A stretch of 16,052 nucleotides of DNA. It comes from Lachnospiraceae bacterium UBA2864. Its GTDB lineage: Bacteria; Bacillota; Clostridia; Lachnospirales; Lachnospiraceae. This document shows positions 1 through 8,515 of the stretch, in pieces. A program made the translations under genes and the position numbers. The stretch lies in NCBI GenBank assembly GCA_002350525.1, contig DEFA01000006.1, positions 12,738 to 28,789 on the forward strand. The letters run 5' to 3'. Positions within the stretch are counted from its first letter, which is position 1. Each line of letters begins with the position of its first letter. The notes beneath the pieces were generated by a model. The model was given only the letters and a program-made list of their open reading frames with translations, made no database searches and was not told the DNA's origin.

Positions 1-14
1 TTGGAGGAAAGAAA

Positions 15-590
15 ATGTCAGTAGATAAGGACAAGGTAAGATACCATATCAGAGAGCTGCTTTTAGCTATAGGTGAAGATCCGGACAGAGAAGGACTTAA
101 GGATACACCGGACAGAGTCGCCCGAATGTATGAGGAAGTTTTTGAAGGTATAGGTTATACTAATGATGAGATAGCCGATATGTTCAATAAGACATTTACC
201 GCACCCGGAGACGGTGATATGGTACTTGTAAAAGATATAGAGATATTCAGTTACTGCGAGCATCATATCGCACTTATGTATGATATGAAGGTTGCTGTGG
301 CTTATATTCCGAAGGACAGGGTTATCGGACTCAGTAAGATTGCCCGCATAGCGGAAATGGTCGGCAAGAGACTTCAGCTTCAGGAGAGAATAGGTACCGA
401 TATCGCTTATATTATCAGCAAGATAACGGGATCACCCGATGTTGCAGTAGTTATAACCGGAAAGCACAGCTGTATGACGGCACGCGGTATCAAGAATACA
501 CCTGCACATACGGTAACGACCACACTTCGCGGAAAGTTCAGAGAAGACTCGGCTCTAGAGCAGAGAGTCATGAATGCGGTTGGACTGTAA
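15..590 (+). CDS. folE: GTP cyclohydrolase I (FolE)
   Basis: This 191-residue protein converts GTP to 7,8-dihydroneopterin triphosphate, the entry step for folate and, through QueD, for queuosine. The family signatures are clear. FSYCEHH (residues 78-84) supplies zinc ligands C81 and H84, and KHSCMTARG (from residue 150) supplies the third ligand C153 together with H151. The central KIARIAEMVGKRLQLQER helix is also typical. Length is normal for the bacterial type I enzyme. The start is the first ATG, preceded by a strong TTGGAGGAAAG site at bases 1-11, so it is complete although the upstream gene is cut off. queC follows 35 bp later, so this copy probably feeds deazaguanine synthesis at least in part. 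That role is inferred from the neighbour; the enzyme identity is secure. Confidence 0.97.
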   Translation: MSVDKDKVRYHIRELLLAIGEDPDREGLKDTPDRVARMYEEVFEGIGYTNDEIADMFNKTFTAPGDGDMVLVKDIEIFSYCEHHIALMYDMKVAVAYIPKDRVIGLSKIARIAEMVGKRLQLQERIGTDIAYIISKITGSPDVAVVITGKHSCMTARGIKNTPAHTVTTTLRGKFREDSALEQRVMNAVGL

Positions 591-625
591 ACATCATTTC
601 TATTGAGGATAATACGGAGACAGAT

Positions 626-1291
626 ATGAAAAACAAGGAAAAAGCAGTAGTGGTTTTCAGCGGCGGACAGGACAGTACAACCTGTCTTCTGTGGGCACTT
701 AAAAAATATAAGGAAGTTATGGCGGTTTCTTTTGATTACGGACAGAGACATAAGAAGGAACTTGAATGCGGAGCGGCAATCTGTGAAAAGCTGGGCGTAA
801 AGCAGACGGTTATCGATCTGAAGGAGCTTAACAGACTTGCTCCGAATTCTCTTACCAGAGAAGAGATAAAGGTTGATACCGATGCTCCGGAAGAGGGAAC
901 ACCTAACTCGTTTGTTGAGGGCAGAAATATGCTCTTTCTTACCTATGCGGCTATTTTCGCAAAGGGTGAAGGTGCAACAGATATCATAACGGGTGTTTCG
1001 CAAAGTGACTTTTCGGGATATCCGGACTGCAGAGATATCTTCATTAAGTCACTTAATACAACTCTTAATCTTGCAATGGATTATGAGTTTGATATAATTA
1101 CACCACTGATGTGGATAGATAAAGAAGAAACCTGGGCTCTTGCAGACGAACTCGGAGGTTTCGATATAGTAAGAGAGATGACCCTTACCTGCTATAACGG
1201 AATTAAAGGAGACGGATGCGGCAACTGCCCGGCATGTAAGCTCAGAAAAAGAGGACTCGATAAGTACCTGGAGAGAAGGACCTTAGGATAA
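626..1291 (+). CDS. queC: 7-cyano-7-deazaguanine (preQ0) synthase QueC
   Basis: QueC is the ATP-dependent enzyme that turns 7-carboxy-7-deazaguanine into preQ0 using ammonia, in the cytoplasmic queuosine pathway. The PP-loop SGGQDSTT sits at residues 12-19, as in N-type ATP pyrophosphatases. The C-terminus carries the zinc cysteines C189, C198, C201 and C204 (CYNG...GCGNCPAC). VEGRNMLF and GVSQSDFSGYPDCR are also characteristic of the family. At 221 residues the length is normal. It lies 35 bp behind folE in the same direction, with a GGAG site before the ATG. queD, queE and a preQ1 transporter are not visible and could lie upstream of the window. Confidence 0.96.
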   Translation: MKNKEKAVVVFSGGQDSTTCLLWALKKYKEVMAVSFDYGQRHKKELECGAAICEKLGVKQTVIDLKELNRLAPNSLTREEIKVDTDAPEEGTPNSFVEGRNMLFLTYAAIFAKGEGATDIITGVSQSDFSGYPDCRDIFIKSLNTTLNLAMDYEFDIITPLMWIDKEETWALADELGGFDIVREMTLTCYNGIKGDGCGNCPACKLRKRGLDKYLERRTLG

Positions 1292-1313
1292 GAGTTAAAG
1301 GAGATTTGTGAGT

Positions 1314-2225
1314 ATGAAAAAACTTCTTTTTGTTGTAAACCCCAAAGCAGGAAGAAAAGTTATAAAAGCAGATCTGATAGATATAATAGACATATTTGAG
1401 AAAGCAGGATATCTGGTAACCATGTATCTTACCCGTGAGGATAAGAAGGTTAATTCCGATTATCTCTATAAACATGCGGCTGATTACGATCTTGTCGTAT
1501 GTGCGGGCGGAGACGGAACACTTGATAACACGGTCGGCGGTATCATGCGTGTCGAAAGAGAGATTAAAAGAAGAATCCATATGGGATATATCCCATGCGG
1601 ATCGACCAATGATTATGCAAAGAGCCTGAAGATAAGCCTGAATCCGGTTGAAGCGGCAAGTGAGATCGTGGACGGAGTGGTATGCCATGTTGACGTAGGT
1701 AAGCTTGAGAAGGAATTCTTCATTTACGTTGCGGCTTTCGGTGCATTTACCGATATAACCTATTCCACACCTCAGAATCTGAAGAATACGCTCGGACATG
1801 CGGCTTATATTCTCGAAGCACTCGGAGCCATAGCAAAACTCAGACCTTATCACATGAAGGTATGGTTCGACGGAGAGATAGTGGAAGGAGACTTCATTTA
1901 CGGACAGATTACCAATTCTCTGTCGGTCGGAGGCTTCAAGAACTTCGGAGCAAGACATATGGCTTTTTCGGACGGACTCTTTGAAACGGTTCTCATAAAG
2001 AATCCGGTCAATCCGATTCAGCTTCAGAAGATCATCAACAGCCTTCTTACCGAAAATCTGGACGATGAACTCATAATATTCAGAAGAACTTCAAAGGTTG
2101 CTGTAAAATGTACCGAGGAAGTTCCGTGGACGGTTGACGGAGAGTTCGGCGGTAATCATAAGACTGCCAGAATCTCCAATATCCGTAAGGCTGTATCACT
2201 TATGCTGAAGGAGAAAAAAGCGTGA
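1314..2225 (+). CDS. Diacylglycerol kinase family lipid kinase (DagK/YegS/BmrU-like)
   Basis: The product (303 residues from this start) belongs to the soluble DAGK-catalytic family that phosphorylates diacylglycerol or related lipids with ATP. Visible signatures are the N-terminal NPKAG (residues 9-13), the nucleotide-binding GGDGT (65-69), and PCGSTNDYAKSL, the usual G(T/S)xNDFA element. The C-terminal half has WTVDGEFGG, corresponding to the DGE motif of this family. ATG 1314 lies 10 nt after a strong AAAGGAG (1297-1303). A GTG at 1308, two codons upstream, is the alternative but sits only 4 nt from that site. It follows queC by 22 bp and may be co-transcribed with it. In Gram-positives such kinases recycle diacylglycerol released during lipoteichoic acid synthesis; that role here is inference. 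Confidence 0.9.
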   Translation: MKKLLFVVNPKAGRKVIKADLIDIIDIFEKAGYLVTMYLTREDKKVNSDYLYKHAADYDLVVCAGGDGTLDNTVGGIMRVEREIKRRIHMGYIPCGSTNDYAKSLKISLNPVEAASEIVDGVVCHVDVGKLEKEFFIYVAAFGAFTDITYSTPQNLKNTLGHAAYILEALGAIAKLRPYHMKVWFDGEIVEGDFIYGQITNSLSVGGFKNFGARHMAFSDGLFETVLIKNPVNPIQLQKIINSLLTENLDDELIIFRRTSKVAVKCTEEVPWTVDGEFGGNHKTARISNIRKAVSLMLKEKKA

Positions 2226-2271
2226 CGTTTTCGGCTTATCCGATCCGTAAAAGCGGATTGAGATTGTACGC

Positions 2272-2300
2272 TTTACACTTGCCGGAAAATCACTTATAAT
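2272..2300 (+). promoter_or_regulatory. Near-consensus sigma-A promoter for the polysaccharide operon
   Basis: A -35 box TTTACA (2272-2277) and a -10 box TATAAT (2295-2300) are separated by exactly 17 bp, in the 108-bp gap between the lipid kinase and the sugar transferase. The predicted start near 2307 leaves a leader of under 30 nt before the ATG at 2334, which has AAGGAAG at 2323-2329. This suggests the polysaccharide genes start their own transcript. Confidence 0.8.
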
Positions 2301-2333
2301 GAACATATCTATGTTCAAAAATAAGGAAGAATT

Positions 2334-3731
2334 ATGAAAGAACAGCTTAAACAATGCGGAAACCTTTTGGTTTTCCTCTTTAAGTTAATAATATACTTCT
2401 CTTGTTTCTGGGTATTCTACAGATTATATGCCATCGAAAACTGGCAGCTTCTCGGACTGTCCAGAACCAGTGCCGTTACGTCACTGAGTTATGTCATAGC
2501 AGGATATCTGTTCCTTAAGATATACGGCGGATATGACATAGGAAAGAGAAAGAGCAAGCCGATCATAACATCGCTGTCACTGGCAACGGTCATGACAGAC
2601 ATAGTAGCTTATGTAATGCTCTGTGTCATGAACACAAACTCGGCTAACAATATAAAATTTGAATTTGAGCAGCCATGGCTTCTGCTTATAATCATTGCGA
2701 TTCAGATAGTGCTTATCATAATTGCTGCTTACGGCGGTAACTGGGTTTATTTCAGGATAAATGACCCGGAGAACTGCCTTATTATTACGTCTTCTAAGCA
2801 GTCACTTGATGAGATATCGAAGAGTATAAAGAAGTACAGACTTCAGTATAAGATAGGCGGAAATGCAGATTACAGGAATGAGAATCTTAAAGATATCATC
2901 CCTAAATTCGATACGATCTTTCTGTATGATGTTCCTTCCATGGAGCGCACCCAGATAGTCGAATTCTGCTATCAGAACATGAAGAGAGTTTATATCAACC
3001 CGTCCATGGCCGATGTGGTTGAAATGCATTCAAGACATATAATGCTCGACGATATGTCACTCTTTGAAATGTCGCTTCTCGGATTAAACGCCGAGCAGAA
3101 TTTCTTCAAGAGAATATTTGATTTTATACTGGCACTTCTGGCACTTGTCATCACACTTCCTATAGTTATCCTTGCGGCTGCGGCCATCAAGATCGAGGAT
3201 AGGGGACCGGTATTGTTCAAACAGAACAGAGCAACGAGAGGCGGAAGGATATTCTCCGTTTATAAGCTCAGAACCATGAAAGAAAACGTGAATAATTATC
3301 TTTCGGTTGTGGATGATGAGAGAATTACAAAAGTAGGTAAGGTACTCCGTCGTTTCAGAATAGATGAGATTCCACAGTTTATTAATGTACTGAAGGGTGA
3401 TATGTCCATAGTGGGACCGCGTCCGGAAATGCTTGCCAATATATTTAATTACACAAATGACCTGCCGGAGTTTGAGTACAGACTCAGGGTAAAGGCCGGT
3501 ATAACCGGTTATGCCCAGATTGCCGGCAAATATAATACGTCGCCGAGAGACAAACTGGTCCTTGATATCATGTATATTGAGGAATACAGTCTCTGGCTTG
3601 ACATTAAACTTATATTCCAGACTCTTGTTGTACTCTTCAAGAAGGATTCCACGGAAGGCTTCGAGAGAGATACGGAAGAAAAATTTAATACCTACAGAGA
3701 GAGGCTGGATATCAGGGAAGGCAGACATTAA
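2334..3731 (+). CDS. Undecaprenyl-phosphate sugar-phosphate transferase (WbaP/WcaJ-like initiating enzyme)
   Basis: This 465-residue membrane protein most likely transfers a sugar-1-phosphate from a UDP-sugar to undecaprenyl phosphate, the first step in building a polysaccharide repeat unit. The order is typical of the large polyprenyl glycosylphosphotransferase class: several transmembrane segments in the first 150 residues, a Rossmann-like middle domain (about 150-240), then a reentrant helix and the catalytic sugar-transferase domain from about residue 257. Catalytic-domain motifs include VLFKQNRATRGGRIF, YKLRTM (310-315), IDEIPQ, SIVGPRPE and AGITGYAQIAGKY. It is first in the operon behind a strong promoter, and a glycosyltransferase starts 3 bp after its stop. 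Whether the sugar is glucose, galactose or another cannot be read from sequence. Confidence 0.93.
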   Translation: MKEQLKQCGNLLVFLFKLIIYFSCFWVFYRLYAIENWQLLGLSRTSAVTSLSYVIAGYLFLKIYGGYDIGKRKSKPIITSLSLATVMTDIVAYVMLCVMNTNSANNIKFEFEQPWLLLIIIAIQIVLIIIAAYGGNWVYFRINDPENCLIITSSKQSLDEISKSIKKYRLQYKIGGNADYRNENLKDIIPKFDTIFLYDVPSMERTQIVEFCYQNMKRVYINPSMADVVEMHSRHIMLDDMSLFEMSLLGLNAEQNFFKRIFDFILALLALVITLPIVILAAAAIKIEDRGPVLFKQNRATRGGRIFSVYKLRTMKENVNNYLSVVDDERITKVGKVLRRFRIDEIPQFINVLKGDMSIVGPRPEMLANIFNYTNDLPEFEYRLRVKAGITGYAQIAGKYNTSPRDKLVLDIMYIEEYSLWLDIKLIFQTLVVLFKKDSTEGFERDTEEKFNTYRERLDIREGRH

Positions 3732-3734
3732 TTC

Positions 3735-4496
3735 ATGAAGATTACAGGTGGTATAGTTACCTATAATAATTCCAGAACAATAGAAAAATGCATCGATTCC
3801 GTCCTTAAGGAGACAGCGGGAAAAGACTACGAGTTTAAACTCTATGTATATGACAACGGATCCACCGACGGAACACCGGAGCTGGTGGCGCAAAAATATA
3901 AGAACGTCCATCTTATTCAGAGTTCGGAAAATCACGGCTTCGGTCACGGGCATAATTATATTATCAAGAAAGTACAGTCGGATTATCATTTCGTGATCAA
4001 TCCGGATATTTTTATGGATACCGATGCAATAGGATATCTTGCAGACGAGTTGTCAAAGGATGATACGGTCGGACTTGCAACACCGAAGATCCTTAACAGT
4101 GACGGCACCGAGCAGTTTCTGCCGAAGTATTGTCCGACTATAAGATATGTGTTTGTAAGCAAGTTGCCGGGATTTAAATATCTGAGACGCCGTTATACAA
4201 GACAGAATGAGAAGCTGGATAAGCCTACCGATATCGAATTCTGTACCGGATGCTTCTTCGGAGCATCTACTGCATATATCAAAGCGAAGAGAGGTTTCAG
4301 CAACAGATTCTTCATGTACTGTGAGGATACCGATCTTTCGAGGCGCGTCAGACAGGAAGGCAAAAGAATAGTATTTTATCCGGGAACTGCTGTCCATCAT
4401 GACTGGCAGAGAGAAAATACGGGTAATCTTAGAGGAATATACAGATTTATCAGGTCGCTACTGGTTTATTACCGTAAATGGGGTTGGGAGCTATGA
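3735..4496 (+). CDS. Family 2 glycosyltransferase, WbbL/rhamnosyltransferase-like
   Basis: This 253-residue cytoplasmic GT-A fold enzyme probably adds one sugar to the lipid-linked repeat unit. The nucleotide-sugar region shows GGIVTYNN near the N-terminus, DNGSTDG (40-46) and the metal-binding stretch VINPD (NPD at 89-91). FCTGCFFGAS and MYCEDTDLSRR (194-204), with a likely catalytic acid among E197/D198/D200, match WbbL-type rhamnosyltransferases, as does a late HHDW. It starts 3 bp after the sugar transferase stop and shares ATGA with the next gene, so translation is likely coupled. Together with RmlD downstream, a rhamnosyl donor is plausible, but this is inference. Confidence 0.88.
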   Translation: MKITGGIVTYNNSRTIEKCIDSVLKETAGKDYEFKLYVYDNGSTDGTPELVAQKYKNVHLIQSSENHGFGHGHNYIIKKVQSDYHFVINPDIFMDTDAIGYLADELSKDDTVGLATPKILNSDGTEQFLPKYCPTIRYVFVSKLPGFKYLRRRYTRQNEKLDKPTDIEFCTGCFFGASTAYIKAKRGFSNRFFMYCEDTDLSRRVRQEGKRIVFYPGTAVHHDWQRENTGNLRGIYRFIRSLLVYYRKWGWEL

Positions 4497-5260
4497 GATT
4501 ATCGGTTGCCATGGCAGCTTATAACGGAGAAGAGTATATAAGACAGCAGATTGATTCTATCACGGATCAAATGCGTCCGGATGACGAGCTGATAATATCG
4601 GTCAATCCGTCTCAGGATGCAACGGAATCTATCGTTTCGGAATATGCAAAATCGGATTCGAGGATTAGGATGCTGATATGTGAAGAGAAGGGAATTATCG
4701 CAAATTTTGAAAATGCGATAAATGCCTGCACGGGGGAAGTCATACTTCTGGCCGATCAGGATGACGTATGGAATCCTTTCAAAATGAAACTGATCCGTAA
4801 GATATTTATGAAAATGAATCCGATACTTGTTCTTCACAATACAGAGTTTTGTGATGAAAACCTGGAGAGTCTGGGAACAGATCTTTTCACTATGAAACAT
4901 GTGAATCACGGACTCATTTATAATACCGTAAGAAACGGATATATGGGCGGATGCATGGCATTTTCCAGGGACCTTGTTCCCATGATATGTCCGATACCGC
5001 GGGATGTGGCTATGCACGATCAGTGGATAGGTACCGTTGCGGAATATATTGACAGCAGCAGGATCATCCTGTTCAGTAAGAAGCTTTCACTGTACAGAAG
5101 ACATGAAGGTACGGCTACGGCTGCAAAGGGTGAGAGACTGCCGTTTAAGACAAAAATGAGATATATAAGAATTCTCATAAAAAGACTGAATGAAAGACTG
5201 GCTGATAATAAATGTAGTTACAAATGTTGTAATGAGGAGTCACAGTGTACCGGAAAGTAG
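4493..5260 (+). CDS. Family 2 glycosyltransferase (rhamnosyltransferase-like, ADQDDVW type)
   Basis: The 255-residue product is a GT-A glycosyltransferase of the kind found in streptococcal and lactococcal rhamnan clusters. It begins with VAMAAYNGEEYIRQQIDS, carries the metal/UDP motif ADQDDVW (87-93), and has GGCMAFSRDL, HDQW and a final YRRHEGT motif. The chosen ATG at 4493 overlaps the TGA of the previous gene (ATGA) and has GGGAG at 4486-4490, only 2 nt away. An in-frame ATG at 4478 would add five residues but has no ribosome-binding site. The last 20 residues are odd: they are cysteine-rich, with a CX3CCX6C pattern, unlike the rest of the family as I know it. The acceptor and donor sugars are not known. 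Confidence 0.87.
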   Translation: MRLSVAMAAYNGEEYIRQQIDSITDQMRPDDELIISVNPSQDATESIVSEYAKSDSRIRMLICEEKGIIANFENAINACTGEVILLADQDDVWNPFKMKLIRKIFMKMNPILVLHNTEFCDENLESLGTDLFTMKHVNHGLIYNTVRNGYMGGCMAFSRDLVPMICPIPRDVAMHDQWIGTVAEYIDSSRIILFSKKLSLYRRHEGTATAAKGERLPFKTKMRYIRILIKRLNERLADNKCSYKCCNEESQCTGK

Positions 5261-5273
5261 TGGGTAAGTTTTA

Positions 5274-6056
5274 ATGAAGCTGAGAATAGTATGCGTAATT
5301 CACAACAGAAAGGTGGCTGATATTACCAGCCTTAAGTCTTTTAAAAAGGCCCTTACTGAACTGGAGAATCTGGAGATATGGGTTTATGACAATTCGTCTC
5401 AGGACGGTTTCGGAGGAAATGCGGCAGAAGCTGCAAAGTATGGTTTTCACTATGTGAAAAACGGAGAGAATCTGGGACTCAGCAAGGCATATAATAAAGC
5501 TCTGTGGGATGCACAGGCTTATGATGATATATGGCTTATGTTCGCGGATGATGATACTCTTTTTTCATCGAAGTATATAGGTAATGTCTATAAGGCAATA
5601 GAGAGAAGACAGCCCGAAATTATCACGGGTATAGTTAAACAGGGAGATTTCATAGTATCCCCTATGAAGAAGAATACTATATTTCCGAAGAACCGTGAGC
5701 CGATTGAAGAGCATGGAGTATATAAAAATATCTATGCCATTAACAGCGGTCTTACTATAAAAACCACGCTGCTTGAAGAAATAGGAGGTTTCGAAGAAAG
5801 ACTGTTCCTCGATATGGTTGATTACATCCTTATGGATGAGCTTATCGAGAAGGGAAAGAATCTTATCCTTGTGGTTTCGGGAGCTATAACACAGAAACTT
5901 TCGGGACTTGATTTCAGCGATAAGGAAGCCTCAAAGAGGAGATTCAAAACCTATAACAAAGATTTCAAAGAATACTGTAAGCTCACACAGAAGCCGCTTC
6001 CTTACAGGATGATTATTCCGCTTAAAAGGCGAATAAATATAGGAATTCATAAGTAG
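5274..6056 (+). CDS. Family 2 glycosyltransferase
   Basis: This 260-residue protein has a family 2 nucleotide-sugar binding fold: RIVCVIHNR at the start, VYDNSSQDG around residues 37-45, ENLGLSKAYNKAL, and the acidic metal site MFADDDTLF (ADDD at 91-94). SGLTIKTTLLEEIGGFEERLFLDMVDYIL matches the acceptor-side region of rhamnosyltransferase-type enzymes. It has no membrane segment. It follows the preceding glycosyltransferase by 13 bp with only a weak ribosome-binding site, which suggests translational coupling or low expression. It is the third transferase of the cassette, so the repeat unit built here may have up to four sugars including the first one laid down by the initiating enzyme (inference). 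Confidence 0.85.
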   Translation: MKLRIVCVIHNRKVADITSLKSFKKALTELENLEIWVYDNSSQDGFGGNAAEAAKYGFHYVKNGENLGLSKAYNKALWDAQAYDDIWLMFADDDTLFSSKYIGNVYKAIERRQPEIITGIVKQGDFIVSPMKKNTIFPKNREPIEEHGVYKNIYAINSGLTIKTTLLEEIGGFEERLFLDMVDYILMDELIEKGKNLILVVSGAITQKLSGLDFSDKEASKRRFKTYNKDFKEYCKLTQKPLPYRMIIPLKRRINIGIHK

Positions 6057-6073
6057 AATTAGGAGAATGACAG

Positions 6074-6934
6074 ATGAAGAAGATTCTGGTTACAGGTTGT
6101 AACGGACAGCTCGGAAGAGCAATCAACGAAGTTTATAAGGCAGATGTTGAAGCAGGAAAGGTCACTCTTATAAACACTGATGTAGGAGTTGAGGGTGTAA
6201 AGGCTGTGGACATCACGGACCTTGCGGGAGTTCTTAAATTTGTGGAGGAAGAGAAGCCTGAGGTTATCATTAACTGCGCAGCTTTCACAAATGTTAATGG
6301 TGCTGAGACAGCAGAAGAGCTCTGCTATAAGATAAATGCGATCGGCCCGAGAAACCTTGCTATTGCAGCAAAGCGTTTCGGAGCAAAGCTTGTCCATGTT
6401 TCAACGGATTATGTATTTGACGGAACGAGTACTGTTCCTTATACGGAATTTGACAGTCCTAAGCCGCTCGGTGCATACGGAAGAACAAAGTATGCGGGTG
6501 AGGAGTTTGTAAAGCAGTTCGGTGATAAGTTCTTTATCATAAGAACCGCATGGCTTTACGGTGACGGAAAGAACTTTGTTAAGACTATGCTCAGTCTTGC
6601 TGAAACTCATGATGAGGTTTCTGTCGTAGGTGACCAGATCGGATCTCCGACAAGTGCGATGGAACTTGCAAGATGTATATATGCACTTGAGCCTACGGAT
6701 AATTTCGGTATCTTCCACGGTACCTGTGAAGGTTTCTGTTCATGGGCTGATTTCACTGAGGAGATCTTCAGACTTGCAGGTAAAGATACAAAGGTTAAAC
6801 ATATAACAACCGATGAGTATCCGACACCGGCTAAGCGTCCTGCTTACTCGGTACTCGATAATATGATGTTAAGACTTACAACCGACTTCCGATTCAAGGA
6901 TTGGAAGGATGCGATTGCAGAGTATATGAAATAA
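6074..6934 (+). CDS. rmlD: dTDP-4-dehydrorhamnose reductase (RmlD/RfbD)
   Basis: RmlD is an NAD(P)H-dependent short-chain dehydrogenase that makes dTDP-L-rhamnose in the last step of the pathway. At 286 residues the protein has the normal length. TGCNGQLG (7-14) is the glycine-rich cofactor loop. STDYVFDG (110-117) is the diagnostic SDR-extended motif, and Y135GRTK139 is the catalytic Tyr/Lys pair. The C-terminal KRPAYSVLDN is a family hallmark. AGGAG precedes the ATG, 17 bp after the last glycosyltransferase. RmlA, RmlB and RmlC are not in the window, so this enzyme must draw on a dTDP-sugar pool made elsewhere. Its presence supports rhamnose as a component of the glycan. Confidence 0.95.
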   Translation: MKKILVTGCNGQLGRAINEVYKADVEAGKVTLINTDVGVEGVKAVDITDLAGVLKFVEEEKPEVIINCAAFTNVNGAETAEELCYKINAIGPRNLAIAAKRFGAKLVHVSTDYVFDGTSTVPYTEFDSPKPLGAYGRTKYAGEEFVKQFGDKFFIIRTAWLYGDGKNFVKTMLSLAETHDEVSVVGDQIGSPTSAMELARCIYALEPTDNFGIFHGTCEGFCSWADFTEEIFRLAGKDTKVKHITTDEYPTPAKRPAYSVLDNMMLRLTTDFRFKDWKDAIAEYMK

Positions 6935-6952
6935 AAAAAAGGAGATAAAAAT

Positions 6953-8407
6953 ATGTCACAGGATAAGTACGTAAGCCCGCTTTCGGAGAGATATGCCAGC
7001 AAGGAAATGCAGTACATCTTTTCACCTGATAAGAAGTTTAAGACATGGCGTAAGCTTTGGATCGCACTTGCAGAGGCAGAGAAGGAACTTAATCTGCTCG
7101 GAGAGGACGGACAGCCTCGTATCACTCAGGAAATGATAGATGAGTTAAAGGCTCACAGTGAAGATATTGATTATGAGATGGCTAAGGCCGAAGAGGCAAA
7201 GGTACGTCATGACGTTATGGCTCATGTTCATACTTACGGATTCCAGTGTCCTAAGGCAGCAGGTATCATCCACCTCGGAGCTACAAGCTGCTATGTAGGT
7301 GATAATACGGATGTCATCATTATGACAGAAGGTCTTAAGCTTGTAAGAAAGAAGCTTCTTAATGTTATCAACGAGCTTTCTAAGTTTGCAATGGAGTATA
7401 AGGACCTTCCTACGATTGCATTTACACATTTTCAGCCTGCACAGCCTACTACAGTAGGTAAGAGAGCAACACTCTGGCTGAATGAGCTTTATATGGATCT
7501 CTCGGATGTTGAGTATATGATCTCACAGCAGAAGCTCCTCGGATCAAAGGGTACAACAGGTACTCAGGCATCCTTCCTTGAACTCTTCAACGGAGATCAC
7601 GATAAGGTTAAGAAGCTTGATAAAATCATAGCAGAGAAGATGGGCTTTGATGATGTTTATCCTGTATCGGGACAGACCTATTCACGTAAGGTTGATTCAA
7701 GAGTACTTAATGTTCTTGCGGGAATTGCCCAGAGTGCCCACAAGTTCTCTAATGATATCAGACTTCTTCAGCATTTAAAGCAGATCGAAGAGCCTTTCGA
7801 GAAGAATCAGATCGGTTCTTCTGCTATGGCATATAAGAGAAATCCTATGAGAAGCGAGCGTATCGCCTCTCTTGCAAACTATGTTATCTGCGATGCCGTT
7901 AATCCTGCAATTACAGCTGCTACACAGTGGTTTGAGAGAACACTTGATGATTCCGCTAATAAGAGAATCTCAGTTCCTGAAGCATTCCTTGCTGTTGACG
8001 GAATCCTTGATCTCTATCTCAATATCGTTGATGGTCTTGTTGTATATGATAAGGTTATCTATAAGAAGTTCATGGAAGAGATTCCTTTCATGGCAACAGA
8101 AAATATCATGATGGATGCAACCAAAGCCGGCGGAGACCGTCAGGAGCTTCATGAGAAAATCAGACAGTACTCAATGGAAGCAGGTGCGGTTGTTAAGCGT
8201 GAAGGTAAGGAAAATGACCTTCTTCAGAGAATAGCAGCGGATCCTGCGTTCGGAAGAACTCTCGAAGAACTTGAGAGCCTTATGGAGCCTTCACTCTATG
8301 TGGGTCGTGCACCTCAGCAGACAGAAGAGTATATAAACGAAGTTATAAAGCCGCTTCTTGAGGCAAACAAGGATGAGCTCGGACTTACTGCCGTGATTAA
8401 TGTATAG
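6953..8407 (+). CDS. purB: Adenylosuccinate lyase (PurB, long form)
   Basis: PurB catalyses two beta-eliminations in purine synthesis, releasing fumarate from SAICAR and from adenylosuccinate. The 484-residue protein is the longer form, resembling the vertebrate/Bacteroides/Clostridia type. The fumarase/aspartase signature reads GSSAMAYKRNPMRSER (from residue 288). HLGATSCYVGDNTD, THFQPAQPTTVGKR and the SGQTYSRKVDSR stretch line the active site. It starts 18 bp after rmlD behind AAAGGAG, so it may be co-transcribed with the polysaccharide genes. I see no clear promoter of its own. Codon use is more uniform than in its neighbours, in keeping with higher expression. Confidence 0.96.
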   Translation: MSQDKYVSPLSERYASKEMQYIFSPDKKFKTWRKLWIALAEAEKELNLLGEDGQPRITQEMIDELKAHSEDIDYEMAKAEEAKVRHDVMAHVHTYGFQCPKAAGIIHLGATSCYVGDNTDVIIMTEGLKLVRKKLLNVINELSKFAMEYKDLPTIAFTHFQPAQPTTVGKRATLWLNELYMDLSDVEYMISQQKLLGSKGTTGTQASFLELFNGDHDKVKKLDKIIAEKMGFDDVYPVSGQTYSRKVDSRVLNVLAGIAQSAHKFSNDIRLLQHLKQIEEPFEKNQIGSSAMAYKRNPMRSERIASLANYVICDAVNPAITAATQWFERTLDDSANKRISVPEAFLAVDGILDLYLNIVDGLVVYDKVIYKKFMEEIPFMATENIMMDATKAGGDRQELHEKIRQYSMEAGAVVKREGKENDLLQRIAADPAFGRTLEELESLMEPSLYVGRAPQQTEEYINEVIKPLLEANKDELGLTAVINV

Positions 8408-8450
8408 AATACTTTATAGCAACGTTAATATCGAATGATGGCCTAAAGTA

Positions 8451-8491
8451 TAAGCCCCTGAGATGACATGAAAAGGTCGCTCAGAGGCTTA
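8451..8491 (+). terminator. Putative terminator or processing hairpin after purB
   Basis: Arms TAAGCCCCTGAG (8451-8462) and CTCAGAGGCTTA (8480-8491) pair over 12 positions with one C/A mismatch, and an inner GAC/GTC can extend the stem. The stem lies 43 bp after the purB stop. The T run that follows is weak and broken, so intrinsic termination is uncertain; an RNA-stabilising structure or part of a leader for the exporter downstream are alternatives. Confidence 0.45.
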
Positions 8492-8515
8492 ATTTACCAT
8501 TTGAGGATGTTGAGA

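Noticed and set aside
1242..1958. A 238-codon minus-strand open frame across the queC end and the lipid kinase gene
   Set aside because: It is antisense to well-supported genes, has no recognisable domain or ribosome-binding site, and its composition is that of a shadow frame.
2243..2258. ATCCG/CGGAT hairpin after the lipid kinase gene as a terminator
   Set aside because: Only five base pairs and no T run follow, so it is too weak to call.
3084..3989. A 301-codon minus-strand open frame opposite the sugar transferase and first glycosyltransferase
   Set aside because: The plus-strand genes carry all diagnostic motifs; the antisense product shows no domain features.
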